Shown in pieces: positions 10,094 to 19,468 of a stretch of DNA of 64,000 nucleotides. Under the pieces are notes generated by a model, which made no database searches, was not told the DNA's origin, and worked only from the letters and a program-made list of their open reading frames with translations. Each line of letters starts with the position of its first letter. The stretch's first letter is position 1. Source of the stretch: Nocardia sienata NBRC 100364. Lineage in GTDB: Bacteria; Actinomycetota; Actinomycetes; Mycobacteriales; Mycobacteriaceae. A program made the translations under genes and the position numbers. Location: contig NZ_BDBX01000024.1 in assembly GCF_001613205.1 (NCBI RefSeq), forward strand, positions 186,001 through 250,000, read 5' to 3'.

Positions 10094-10644
10094 CTGGTCA
10101 CCTCCTGACCGGTCGGCGGCGGGAGCGGGGTGGCACGACGTTCCAATCCCTCGATCAGCAACCGCTCCAGCACCCGGATGGTGCGGTAGAACTTCGCCAC
10201 CGACTCCGTACTGCTCACATCGATGACGTGCACGTAGGCCGCGCAGTGTTCGCGATCGATCTCGAGCACCATGGTGCCCGGGATCAGATTGATCAGGTTG
10301 GTGCACAACACCATGACCAGATCCGACCGGAACGCGAACTGCACCTTGAGCACGCCGGAATGTGGCGGTGGCCCGGGCCGCAACGCGAACCAGGCGAGTT
10401 GCAGACTGGATTCCAGCGCGTAGTAGACACTGATCGCGACCAGTTTCACCAACGGTACCGGCCGTAACCGTCCGCGCGTCGGTATCCAGGGCAGCGGGAG
10501 GGCCACCATGATGACCGCCCCGACGCCGGCACCCGCCAGCACATTGGCGACGCTGACCTGCCCCCAGAGCGCCACCCATACCGCGGTCAACCAGACCAGG
10601 ACGCCGACGCGCAGCACATTGTCGCGGTTCACCAGTCTGCTCAT
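10090..10644 (-). CDS. mrpE: Na+(K+)/H+ antiporter subunit MrpE/MnhE
   Basis: A 184-aa protein. Two N-terminal membrane helices are followed by a soluble domain with LINLIPGTMVLEIDREHCAAYVH, characteristic of MnhE. The start ATG overlaps the end of mrpD by 4 nt. The region upstream in the same frame is open but is the shadow of mrpD. It supports assembly and stability of the Mrp complex in other bacteria. Confidence 0.93.
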   Translation of the reverse strand: MSRLVNRDNVLRVGVLVWLTAVWVALWGQVSVANVLAGAGVGAVIMVALPLPWIPTRGRLRPVPLVKLVAISVYYALESSLQLAWFALRPGPPPHSGVLKVQFAFRSDLVMVLCTNLINLIPGTMVLEIDREHCAAYVHVIDVSSTESVAKFYRTIRVLERLLIEGLERRATPLPPPTGQEVTR

Positions 10645-12236
10645 CGAGGTCCCCCGCCCAGGACCGCGCTGATATAGACGCTGCGGTCCTGCAGTTCCGC
10701 CGCGGCACGGTCGGCGATCCCAAGGACCGGGCCCGCCCACACCGTCAGCGCCAATCCGACCGCGACCAGTGCCGCGGTCGGTAGCACCATCATGACCGGT
10801 AACCGGCCCGGGTCGGTGCGTTCGTCGTAGAGCATGTCGGTGTTGTCCTCCACCAGCGACGGCAGGGTGGCGGAAACCAGATGGCCCTCGGGGGCCTGTT
10901 CCCGGGGACGCCAGAACGCCTTGCTCCAGGTCCGCGCCATGACGTACAGGGTCAGCAGACTGGTCACCACCGACCCGGCGACCAGCACCCACGCGAGCAC
11001 GCTGCCGTCCTGCGCGCCGGCCTGGAGCAGGGCCACCTTGCCGATGAAACCGGAGAAGGGCGGGATCCCGCCGAGGTTCAGCGCCGGGATGAGGAACAGT
11101 CCCGCCAGCAATGGGCTGGCCGCGGCCAGCCCGCCCACCCGCCGCAGCGAGGTGGAGCCCGCCTGGCGTTCGATCAGTCCGGCCACCAGGAACAGCGCCG
11201 TCTGCACCAGAATGTGGTGCGCGATGTAGTACACCGTGCCCGCCAGCCCGATCGAGCTGGCGATACCCACCCCGAACATCATGTAGCCGATATGGCTGAC
11301 CAGCGTGAACGAGAGCAGTCGCCGGATATCGCTCTGCGCGATGGCACCGAATATGCCGATCAGCATGGTGAGCAGGCCGCTGATCATCAGCAGGTTGTCG
11401 AATCCGCCGTCCGGGAAGAGCAGGGTCTGGGTGCGCACGATCGCGTACACGCCGACCTTGGTGAGCAGACCGGCGAACACCGCGGTGACCGGCGCCGGTG
11501 CGGTGGGGTAGGAGTCGGGCAGCCAGTTCGACAGGGGGAACACCGCGGCCTTGATACCGAAGGCGACCAGCAGGACGGCGTACACCGCTTGGCGGATGCC
11601 GTCCGGGATGGCATCCATTCGCTGGGCCAGTTGCGCGAAGTTGAGGGTGCCGGTGGCGCCGTAGGTGACGGCGGTGCCGATCAGGAAGATCAGCGACGAC
11701 ACCATGGAGACCATCACATACGACACCCCGGCACGAATACGTTCCGCTGTCGCTCCCAGGGTGAGCAGGACGAATGAGGCGACCAGCAGGATCTCGAACC
11801 CGACGAACAGGTTGAAGAGGTCTCCGGCCAGGAACGCCATCGCCACACCCGCGCTGAGAACCAGGTAGGTCGGCCAGAAGATGGAGGTCGGCTGGCGGAC
11901 CTGGGCGTCGCTGATGTTCTGGCCGGCGCCGTAGAGGGCGACCGCGAGCAGCACGATCGCCGAGACCAGCAGCATGGCCGCGGAGAGGCGGTCCACCACG
12001 ATGGTGATACCGATGGGTGTCTCCCAGCCGCCGACCTGGACGGCCACCGTACCGTCGCGGTCGGCCAGATACAGCAGTACCGCGCAGACGGCCACCGCGG
12101 CGCTCAGCGCGACCGTGGCCAGGATCCGCTGGACCCGGGCGCGGCGCCCGGCCACCAGCGTCGCGGCGGCGGCCAGCAGCGGGATGAGCACCGGCAGCGG
12201 GGCGAAGGCGGGGACCAGATCGGGCGACAAGCTCAT
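10641..12236 (-). CDS. mrpD: Na+(K+)/H+ antiporter subunit MrpD/MnhD
   Basis: A 531-aa subunit with about fourteen membrane helices, homologous to the complex I proton-pumping subunits. Landmarks are GFEILLVASFVLL (with the key membrane Glu), the TM7-like Lys region KAAVFPLSNWLPDSYPTAPAPVTA, and LGGIPPFSGFIGKVALL. It is one of the two antiporter-like subunits that carry ions. It is coupled by 4-nt overlaps to mrpC and mrpE. Confidence 0.95.
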   Translation of the reverse strand: MSLSPDLVPAFAPLPVLIPLLAAAATLVAGRRARVQRILATVALSAAVAVCAVLLYLADRDGTVAVQVGGWETPIGITIVVDRLSAAMLLVSAIVLLAVALYGAGQNISDAQVRQPTSIFWPTYLVLSAGVAMAFLAGDLFNLFVGFEILLVASFVLLTLGATAERIRAGVSYVMVSMVSSLIFLIGTAVTYGATGTLNFAQLAQRMDAIPDGIRQAVYAVLLVAFGIKAAVFPLSNWLPDSYPTAPAPVTAVFAGLLTKVGVYAIVRTQTLLFPDGGFDNLLMISGLLTMLIGIFGAIAQSDIRRLLSFTLVSHIGYMMFGVGIASSIGLAGTVYYIAHHILVQTALFLVAGLIERQAGSTSLRRVGGLAAASPLLAGLFLIPALNLGGIPPFSGFIGKVALLQAGAQDGSVLAWVLVAGSVVTSLLTLYVMARTWSKAFWRPREQAPEGHLVSATLPSLVEDNTDMLYDERTDPGRLPVMMVLPTAALVAVGLALTVWAGPVLGIADRAAAELQDRSVYISAVLGGGPR

Positions 12237-12613
12237 TCTTCGGGCTCCTCCGGCCGGCGCGCGGCGATCCCGACATCCTCCGGGTCGTTCTCGACTTTTT
12301 CGCTCGTGGTCAGGATGTAGGAGCGATAGGCCAGCGCCAGCACGAACGCCGAAACCCCCATGGTGATGACGATGGCGGTCAGTACCAGCGCCTGGGCCAG
12401 CGGGTCGGCCATGGTGCTGTGTTCGAGATCGTCCGTGCCCCGGATCGGTGCCGCCCCGTCGGGTCCGCCCATGGTGAGAATGAGCAGGTTGACCGCATTG
12501 CTGAACAGCAGGATGCCGAGCAGCATCTTCGTGACGGTGCGCTCGAGCAGCAGGTACACACCGCAGGCCACCAGTACGCCGACGACGATCAGCAGGGTCA
12601 GATTCGCGCTCAT
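12233..12613 (-). CDS. mrpC: Na+(K+)/H+ antiporter subunit MrpC/MnhC
   Basis: A 126-aa NuoK-like subunit with three membrane helices. LLGILLFSNAVNLLIL and DPLAQALVLTAIVI match the NuoK/MnhC family. The C-terminus is an acidic cytoplasmic tail. It overlaps mrpA and mrpD by 4 nt. Confidence 0.94.
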   Translation of the reverse strand: MSANLTLLIVVGVLVACGVYLLLERTVTKMLLGILLFSNAVNLLILTMGGPDGAAPIRGTDDLEHSTMADPLAQALVLTAIVITMGVSAFVLALAYRSYILTTSEKVENDPEDVGIAARRPEEPEE

Positions 12614-15399
12614 GACTGCACCAGCTCGTCGTCGAGGCGCGCGCCGAGGCTACGCAATACGTCCAGTACGAGACCGACCACGATCAGGTAGACACCGAGG
12701 TCGAAGAACAGCGAGGTCACCAGTTTCACGTGGCCGAGCAGCGGAACCGTCGCCTCCACGATGGCCGAGCTCAGCGGCGGCGCTCCCAGCAGCAGCGAGG
12801 CGCCGGCGGTACCGGCGGCGAGGATCAATCCGGCGCCGAGTAGATGGCCGGCCTCCACCGGTAGTGCTTCACCGAGTTCGTACTGGCCGCCCGCGAGATA
12901 ACGCAGTACCAGGGCCAGCCCCGCGATGAGACCGCCGGCGAAACCGCCGCCGGGCGCATTGTGGCCGGAGAAGAAGAAGTAGACCGACAGCACCATGATG
13001 GTGGGGAACACCAGGCGGGTCGTGATCTGCAGGACCATCGAGCGCTCGCGGCGGTCGACCAGCCGGCCCGCGGGCAGCCAGCCCACTTTCCCGGGCAGAT
13101 AGTTGGGCGCGTCGGCGGCACGCGGCGGCAGACCGAACCGTCGGCTGCGAAACACCAGCGAGGCAACCCCTGTGGCGGCCACGACCAGCACCGATATCTC
13201 GCCGAGCGTATCCCAGGCACGGATATCGACCAGCAGCACATTGACCGCGTTCTTGCCGCCGCCGAATTCGTAGGCCGCATCCGGAATGTGCTCCCAGATG
13301 GGCCGGGCATTGCGCGCCGCCGCGGCGAACGCCGCCAGCACCGGAACCGCGATACCGGCAGCGATGGCGATCGACGCCCGGCCGACCTGGAAACCGGCCT
13401 GCTGTTCCGGTCCGATCTCGGCCGGGAAGGCCCGTAGCACCAGGACGAACACCACCAGCGTCAGCGTTTCCACCAGGAATTGCGTCAAGGCCAGATCGGG
13501 CGCGCCGTGCAGGGCGAAGACGACACCGCATCCGTAGCCGGTGAGCCCGACTACGAGCACGCTGGCCAGACGGTTGCGCAGGACGGTAGCGCCCAGCGCC
13601 ATGGCGATCATGATGGCGCCGATCACCATTTGCAGCGGGGAGTCCCACAGGCGTAGTTCGACCCCGGCCCGGGTGCCGACCGCCAGCACCACCGCGGGCA
13701 CGATCACCAGGGTGCCGAGGATGACCGCCTGGGTGAGCGGCAGCGAACCGCGCTGGACGGCACCGGTCATCCGCAGGGAGAGCCGGTCCGCCGCGCGCAG
13801 CGCGGCGTCGTAGCCGCGGTCGGCGTTGCCCAGCAGCGTCGCCGATTCACCGAACCGGTCCTGTGCCGAGAACAGGGCGAGACCACCCGCGATGATCACC
13901 ACGGTGAGCAGCAACGGCAAGGTCAGGCCGTGCCAGAGCTGTAGGTGACCGGTCAGTTCGCCGGATAGCGTTTCGGCGTAGGGCGCCAGGAGACCGTCCA
14001 TCCAGGGGGCGGCGAGCCCGGCGCCCAGCGAGCCCACGGCCAGCAGCACCGGCGCGGCGCTCAATCCGATGCCCGGCGCGTGCCACCGGGGGACCGGGAC
14101 CCCGGGCTTGTCGGCGAAGGCGCCCCAGATGAAGCGCGCGCTGTAGGCGACGGTGAGCATGGACCCCAGTACCAATCCGGCGGCCAGCAGCAGCCGCACG
14201 GTGGGCGAGAGCGGGGCGGCGTCGAGTTCGGCGGCCAGTGCCGATTCCTTGGCCACGAATCCCCAGAGCGGCGGGATCCCCGCCATACTCAGCGCGGCCA
14301 GCGCCGCGGCGCCGAAGAGCACCGGTGAGCGGCGGCCCAACCCGGATAGTTCGCGCAGGTCACGGGTACCGGCCCCGTGATCGATTATGCCGACCACCAG
14401 GAAGAGCGCGGCCTTGAACAGCGCGTGCGCCACGACCAGGCCGATACCGGCGAGCGCCGCATCCGGGGTACCCAGACCCACCATCGTCACCAGGAAGCCC
14501 AGCTGACTCACCGTGCCGAAGGCCAGCACCAGTTTCAGGTCGGTGACCTGCATCGCGCGCAGACCCGCGAGCAGCATGGACGCCAGACCGAGGGTGAGGA
14601 CGAGCGGCCGCCAGACCGGGACATCGGCGAAGGCGGGCGCCAGGCGCGCGATGAGGTAGACACCGGCTTTCACCATGGCGGCGGCGTGCAGGTAGGCGCT
14701 GACCGGGGTCGGCGCGGCCATGGCGCCCGGCAACCAGAAGTGCAGGGGCACAATGGCGGATTTGCTCAGTGCGCCGACCAGGACGAGCACCACGGCGACC
14801 TGTATCGCGATGCCGCCGGGAGGGTCGGTGGCGGCCAGCAGATCCGACAGCAGGTAGCTGTCGTAGGCCTCGCCGAGGATGATGATGCCGGCGAGCATGG
14901 CCAGCCCGCCCGCGCCGGTGACCAGCAGGGCCTGCAGGGCGGCCCGGCGGCCCGGCACGCTGTCGGAGTTGTGGCCCACCAGCAGGAACGACAGGACGGT
15001 GGTCACTTCCCAGAAGGTGAACAGCAACAGCATGTTGTCGCTGGTCACCAGGCCGAACATGGCGCCGGAGAAGGCGACCAGCCAGGCGGCGAAGGATCCG
15101 AGCTTCGGCTCCTCGTCGGTGAAATAACGGGCGCAGTAGGCCAGGACCAGGGCGCCGATCCCCAGGACGAGCGCGCTCATCACGGTGGCCAGGGAGTCGA
15201 AGCGCAGGTCCATGCCGAGATCGATGGTGGGAGCCCACTGCATCCGAACCCGTATCTCGTCGTTCCAGTGGGCGATCACCCAACCGAGGCAGCCGAGCGG
15301 TACCAGCGCCAGCGGATAGAACGCGTTGCGGCCGAGTACTCGCACGGCGTAGGGCGCGATCAACGCGGCCAGGGCATGTGCGAGCAGGATGGCGAGCAA
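12610..15399 (-). CDS. mrpA: Na+(K+)/H+ antiporter subunit MrpA with fused MrpB domain
   Basis: A 929-aa first gene of the operon. The N-terminal two thirds are NuoL/MrpA-like: FAAWLVAFSGAMFGLVTSDN, FWEVTTVLSFLLVGH and KSAIVPLHFWLPGAMAAPTPVSAYLHAA. The C-terminal part holds the MrpA extra domain and an MrpB domain (ITTRLVFPTIM to GHNAPGGGFAGGLIAGL), so a separate mrpB is absent. The start is TTG at 15399, supported by GGAGG about 6 nt upstream; no ATG fits. The operon probably exports Na+ or sets pH. Its promoter should lie in 15400-15560. Confidence 0.94.
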   Translation of the reverse strand: MLAILLAHALAALIAPYAVRVLGRNAFYPLALVPLGCLGWVIAHWNDEIRVRMQWAPTIDLGMDLRFDSLATVMSALVLGIGALVLAYCARYFTDEEPKLGSFAAWLVAFSGAMFGLVTSDNMLLLFTFWEVTTVLSFLLVGHNSDSVPGRRAALQALLVTGAGGLAMLAGIIILGEAYDSYLLSDLLAATDPPGGIAIQVAVVLVLVGALSKSAIVPLHFWLPGAMAAPTPVSAYLHAAAMVKAGVYLIARLAPAFADVPVWRPLVLTLGLASMLLAGLRAMQVTDLKLVLAFGTVSQLGFLVTMVGLGTPDAALAGIGLVVAHALFKAALFLVVGIIDHGAGTRDLRELSGLGRRSPVLFGAAALAALSMAGIPPLWGFVAKESALAAELDAAPLSPTVRLLLAAGLVLGSMLTVAYSARFIWGAFADKPGVPVPRWHAPGIGLSAAPVLLAVGSLGAGLAAPWMDGLLAPYAETLSGELTGHLQLWHGLTLPLLLTVVIIAGGLALFSAQDRFGESATLLGNADRGYDAALRAADRLSLRMTGAVQRGSLPLTQAVILGTLVIVPAVVLAVGTRAGVELRLWDSPLQMVIGAIMIAMALGATVLRNRLASVLVVGLTGYGCGVVFALHGAPDLALTQFLVETLTLVVFVLVLRAFPAEIGPEQQAGFQVGRASIAIAAGIAVPVLAAFAAAARNARPIWEHIPDAAYEFGGGKNAVNVLLVDIRAWDTLGEISVLVVAATGVASLVFRSRRFGLPPRAADAPNYLPGKVGWLPAGRLVDRRERSMVLQITTRLVFPTIMVLSVYFFFSGHNAPGGGFAGGLIAGLALVLRYLAGGQYELGEALPVEAGHLLGAGLILAAGTAGASLLLGAPPLSSAIVEATVPLLGHVKLVTSLFFDLGVYLIVVGLVLDVLRSLGARLDDELVQS

Positions 15400-15560
15400 G
15401 CGTTACCTCCGTCGAGATAGGGGCGGCGGGGTATTGCGCGCTCATCATATGCGAGCACGAACTGGGACAATCGTACAGATTAAGAGATCCGCGCCCGTAT
15501 CCGGCTACCCTCGGGCAACCATTTCACCAGGTCAGGCATATCGGACAGAACGGGAACGAA

Positions 15561-17813
15561 TCAGCGACGGGATTCCGCGTACCGGCGCAGCGACTCCACC
15601 TGATCGGCGTCCAGCGAGGGGCGCACCGCCCGGCGGGCGGCGTCGATATCCGCGGCCGTCACATCCGCGGCATCCACATCGCGGCGCATGGCCGCCAGTG
15701 CCGCCTCGCGCAGCAGCGCCGCGCAGTCCGCGGCGGAGAAACCGTCCAGCTCGGCCGCGAGCCGGTCCAGGTCCACCGACTCCGTCAATGGGACCGCGCG
15801 GCCGGTCGTGCGCAGGATGGCCGCCCGGGCTTCGGCGTCCGGTGGAGGCACGAACACCAGCCGTTCGAGCCGGCCGGGACGCAGCAGGGCCGGATCGATC
15901 AGTTCGGGCCGGTTGGTGGCGCCCACCACCACTACATCGCGCAGCGGTTCCACTCCGTCCAATTCGGTGAGCAGCGCCGCCACCACCCGGTCGGCGACTC
16001 CGGAATCGGAGCTCTGGCCGCGGCGCGGCGCCAGCGCGTCCACCTCATCCAGGAAGATCAGCGACGGCGCCGAGTCCCGGGCCCGCCCGAACAGCTCGCG
16101 CACCGCACGTTCGGAGGAGCCCACCCATTTGTCCATCAGCTCCGCGCCCTTGACCATGTGAACGCTCAGCTGGCCGGTACCCGCCAACGCCCGCACCAAG
16201 AAGGTCTTGCCGCAACCGGGCGGGCCGTACAGCAGCACTCCGCGGGGCGGCTCGATACCGAGGCGCGCGAACGAATCGGGGTGCCGCAGCGGCCACAGAA
16301 CCGATTCGGTCAGCGCCTGTTTGGTCTCGGTCATATCGCCCACATCGTCGAGACCGAGATCGCCGATCGCCAATTCCTCGGTACCCGAACGTGACAGCGG
16401 CCGGATGACCTCCAGGGCGCCGCGCAGGTCCTCGTGTTCGAGCAGTGGTTCGGTACCGTCGCGGCTCGCCCGCGCGGCCGCCCGCAGGGCCGCCTCCCGG
16501 CACAGCGCGGCGAGATCGGCGACCACGAAACCCGGGGCGGCCGAGGCGATCTCGTCCAGCCGCAGCGCACCGGTGGGTACCTTGCGCAGTAACTGCTCGA
16601 GTAGTGCCCGGCGTAACCCGGCGGTGGGCAGCGTCAGCGCGAGTTCCCGGTCGCACAGGTCGGGGGCCCGCAATCGCCGGTCGATCGCCGCCGGCCGGGC
16701 GGTGGTGGCCAGCAGTGCCACGCACGGCTCGGCCAGCGCCGCCCGCAACTGATCCAGGATCAGCGTCGCGACCGGATCGGCCGGCTCGGGAAGCAGCGCA
16801 TCGATATCGGTGATCAGCAGAATGCCGCCCCGGCCCGACCCCACGGCCGCGGCCGCGGCGGCGACCGCGCGCAACCGGGCCCCGCTCTCCGCCGCACCCA
16901 CCGACGGCCCGTCCAGTTCCACGATCCGGCGCGGCGCCGCGACCGCTCTGGCCAGCGTGGTCTTACCGACCCCGGCCGGGCCGGTGATGAGCACACCCAG
17001 ACCCGGGGTCGCGCCCAGCGCCTTCAGCAATTCGGGTTCGTCCAGTGCCAGGCTCAGCCATTCGGCCAGCTTCGCCGCCTGTTGTTGCACCCCGGCCAGA
17101 TCCTCCACCCGCAACTCGGGAGGCGGCGCTGTCGCGACCGGAACGGATCCGGGTAGCTCGCAGCCCCTCACCGTCTCGAGGTGGCTCGGCGCCAGTGCCT
17201 GTTCCGGACCGAAATGTTCGTTCACCCGGACAGGAGCCGGCTGCTCACCGGTGGCGACCCCTGCCGTCCACTCGACCGCGGTATTCGGCTGCACACTCAC
17301 CGGCGCGCCGGGCGGATCGGTGGTGACCACGGTGAGCAGTTCGGAGGTCCAGGCGATCCCGAACGCCCGCGACAACGCCTGGCTCGCCACCGACGACGGG
17401 ATATCCGGTCCCAGTTCCCGGGGTAGCAGGGACACCGTGTCGCCCACGGTCACCACCTTGCCCAGCAGCGCCTGGCGCAGCGTGGCCGCCGGAATCGACT
17501 GCGTGGCCTGCCGGGACCCGCTCACGGTGATGTGTCGGGCGCCGTACACCACGGCCGGTGACACCACCACGCCCGCGTTCTCCCGGAGGCCGGCATTGGA
17601 CAGGGTGACGTCGTCGAGCAGCGCGGTGCCGGCCGGAGTTCCCGCCGGCGCCCGGCCCACCACAGCTGCGGTACGGCGTGCGCCGATGAGTGAGACGCCG
17701 TCCCATTCGCGTAACCCGAGGGCGGTGAGCGCCTCGGGATGCAGCCGGACCACCCCGCGCCGGGCATCGGCGGCGGAAGGATTCAGACGAACGGTCAACG
17801 CCAACTCAGCCAC
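15561..17813 (-). CDS. Two-domain AAA ATPase, Cdc48/VAT-like (Rv0435c-like)
   Basis: A 750-aa protein. Residues 1-210 form an N-terminal substrate domain of double-psi-barrel type (VRLHPEALTALGLREWDGVSL). AAA domain 1 has Walker A GPAGVGKT (278-285), but its Walker B reads ITDIDAL (T335, D336) where DEIDAL is expected. AAA domain 2 has intact GPPGCGKT (530-537) and FLDEVDAL (D589, E590), with pore-like KWVGSSERAVRELF. It probably unfolds or remodels proteins. The GTG start is chosen because CAGAAT (17820-17825, minus strand) lies 6 nt upstream. Confidence 0.92.
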   Translation of the reverse strand: MAELALTVRLNPSAADARRGVVRLHPEALTALGLREWDGVSLIGARRTAAVVGRAPAGTPAGTALLDDVTLSNAGLRENAGVVVSPAVVYGARHITVSGSRQATQSIPAATLRQALLGKVVTVGDTVSLLPRELGPDIPSSVASQALSRAFGIAWTSELLTVVTTDPPGAPVSVQPNTAVEWTAGVATGEQPAPVRVNEHFGPEQALAPSHLETVRGCELPGSVPVATAPPPELRVEDLAGVQQQAAKLAEWLSLALDEPELLKALGATPGLGVLITGPAGVGKTTLARAVAAPRRIVELDGPSVGAAESGARLRAVAAAAAAVGSGRGGILLITDIDALLPEPADPVATLILDQLRAALAEPCVALLATTARPAAIDRRLRAPDLCDRELALTLPTAGLRRALLEQLLRKVPTGALRLDEIASAAPGFVVADLAALCREAALRAAARASRDGTEPLLEHEDLRGALEVIRPLSRSGTEELAIGDLGLDDVGDMTETKQALTESVLWPLRHPDSFARLGIEPPRGVLLYGPPGCGKTFLVRALAGTGQLSVHMVKGAELMDKWVGSSERAVRELFGRARDSAPSLIFLDEVDALAPRRGQSSDSGVADRVVAALLTELDGVEPLRDVVVVGATNRPELIDPALLRPGRLERLVFVPPPDAEARAAILRTTGRAVPLTESVDLDRLAAELDGFSAADCAALLREAALAAMRRDVDAADVTAADIDAARRAVRPSLDADQVESLRRYAESRR

Positions 17814-18074
17814 TGTGCCATTCTGCGCCGCTTTCCGGAATGCGGGGGCGCGGGGCCGGTGACCGGCGCCGAGGATCACCGGGTTCGCCGATCTCGCGGC
17901 CCGGTGCCGGCCACCGCGAGCGTTTCCGGCGGGTAGCCCAAATCGCGGCCCGGTTACGGCAACCGCATATACCGCCGATCAACAGGCCGAGGTTGACGTG
18001 CCGGCCTGGGCGCCGACACGCTCGCGGCGATCGATAGCTGAAAGTATGCCACTCGGGCCGACCGGCCCGTTTCT

Positions 18075-18545
18075 TCACCCGTTGACGACGATCCCCGCGA
18101 CCACGGCGACCTTCTGATCGGCCAGCTTCTGGGAGTTGCACACCAGCTTGGCGGTGCCGAGTGCGGCATTGGGGTTGTTCACGAACGCGCTGTCGGGGTT
18201 CTCGGCGAGGATCTGGCCGATGAGTTGCTGCTGCTGCGGTTCGTCGAGCTGTGCGAACTGGCCGCAGGTGGTGTCGGAGGGGCGGCCCGGGGCGGGGGCG
18301 TCCGCGGCGGAATCGTCCTCGGTCGCGGTGGTCTCCGGCGATTGTGCGGGGGTTTGTTCCGCTCCGGGAGTGGTGGTTTCGGCGGTGGCGCCGTCGCCGG
18401 ATTCCGTCTGTGGCGCGGTCTGCGCGGTCGCGGTGTTCTTGCGCAGGCCCGACGCTTCGGCCGGCTCTTCCTCCGAAGAGCAACCCGAAAGCGCCAGCGC
18501 CGCGGTGGCGGCAGCGGCGAGCACAACAGTTGAGATTCGCTTCAT
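18075..18545 (-). CDS. Secreted lipoprotein of unknown function
   Basis: A 156-aa protein with signal peptide and lipobox LALSGC (Cys22). Residues about 24-100 are a low-complexity Thr/Glu/Ala/Pro linker. A small helical domain follows, bounded by two cysteines (TCGQFAQLDEPQQQQLIGQI to LGTAKLVC). Its size and Cys pair loosely recall HdeA-like acid chaperones, but I do not claim that family. The ATG at 18545 has GGGGA upstream; the frame opens 7 codons earlier without support. Confidence 0.78.
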   Translation of the reverse strand: MKRISTVVLAAAATAALALSGCSSEEEPAEASGLRKNTATAQTAPQTESGDGATAETTTPGAEQTPAQSPETTATEDDSAADAPAPGRPSDTTCGQFAQLDEPQQQQLIGQILAENPDSAFVNNPNAALGTAKLVCNSQKLADQKVAVVAGIVVNG

Positions 18546-18653
18546 AACGCATTCCCCGGTGGTCAACCACGCCGGAGCCTCCGGCGCGACCAGCAGCGTA
18601 CCGGGTGGGTACGTGGCGGCCCCGGCCGTAGCCGGGGCTGCGGGGACCGGGGT

Positions 18654-18815
18654 TCAGACTCGGTGGTGCAGGACCATATCCAGTTCGGTGGGGGTGAGCA
18701 GACGTTCCAGCCGTTCGTCGATCCTGGCTTTTCCGGAGGGGTCATCGGGTTGGAGTGCCGGGAGTTGCGGCAGTCCCTCGGTGGTCTGGCGGCGCAGTAG
18801 CGAGCGAAGGTTCAC
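18654..18815 (-). CDS. Small hypothetical protein, 53 aa
   Basis: A GTG-started frame with GAGGTGA about 8 nt upstream encodes 53 residues that begin VNLRSLLRRQTTEGLPQLP and end LTPTELDMVLHHRV. The central part (DDPSGKARIDERLERLLTPTELDMVL) looks like an amphipathic helix pair with sensible composition. It lies between the lipoprotein and the divergent SRPBCC gene. No function is recognised and expression is unproven. Confidence 0.5.
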   Translation of the reverse strand: MNLRSLLRRQTTEGLPQLPALQPDDPSGKARIDERLERLLTPTELDMVLHHRV

Positions 18816-19015
18816 GGCCCATCACCTCACGGTAGCTGTGTATTTGCTGGCGACGCGACTTGCTGGCGGTGGCGTGTACGGCAACCGATGGGGTCCCGCA
18901 ATCGATTCTGCTGCCGGATGGGTGATATCGATACGCGGCGGGGGAAAATGTGACCGACCCGTCGCCGATCGCTATTCTTCCTGATACTTGGAGTTTCATC
19001 TACCCGGAGGCAACG

Positions 19016-19468
19016 TTGCCGAAAAACCTGGAAACCAGCATCGATATCGCCGCACCGCCGGAGCGGGTCTGGGCGGTGCTCGCCGACCCGAGCCGGATGC
19101 CGGAGTTCAGCCCCCAGTGTGTCCGGATGATCCCGATCGGCAAGCCGAAAGCGGGCACGCTGACGGTCAACCTCAACCGGGACGGATGGAAGTTCTGGCC
19201 GACCACCTCGCGGATCCTGCGCTATGAAAAGAACAGCGCGCTGGCCTTTCGGGTGAGCCAGAACCGGACCGTGTGGACCTACACACTCGAGCCCACCGAG
19301 AACGGGACCCGGCTGATCGAACGCCGCGATGTCCCCAACGGCACCACGTGGGTCTCGCGGACGCTGATCAACGCGGTGCTCGGGGGCGAGGCGGTGTTCG
19401 AGGAGAACCTGGTGGCCGGGATGAACGAATCGCTGGCGAAGATCAGGACAGCGGCCGAGGCGCGCTGA
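19016..19468 (+). CDS. SRPBCC family protein (polyketide cyclase/START-like)
   Basis: A 150-aa START-fold protein. It opens with ETSIDIAAPPERVWAVLADPSRMPEFSP, the usual first strand and helix, and ends with a long C-terminal helix. Such folds bind hydrophobic ligands; the ligand is unknown. TTG at 19016 is chosen because GGAGG (19006-19010) lies 5 nt upstream. An ATG at 18950 would add 22 residues ahead of the conserved core and spans a TATTCT -10-like box. It overlaps fabH convergently by 26 nt. Confidence 0.8.
   Translation: MPKNLETSIDIAAPPERVWAVLADPSRMPEFSPQCVRMIPIGKPKAGTLTVNLNRDGWKFWPTTSRILRYEKNSALAFRVSQNRTVWTYTLEPTENGTRLIERRDVPNGTTWVSRTLINAVLGGEAVFEENLVAGMNESLAKIRTAAEAR

Noticed and set aside
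10645..12276. 728-codon minus frame continuing upstream of mrpE
   Set aside because: It is the out-of-frame shadow of mrpD. The real mrpE begins at 10644 with a 4-nt overlap.
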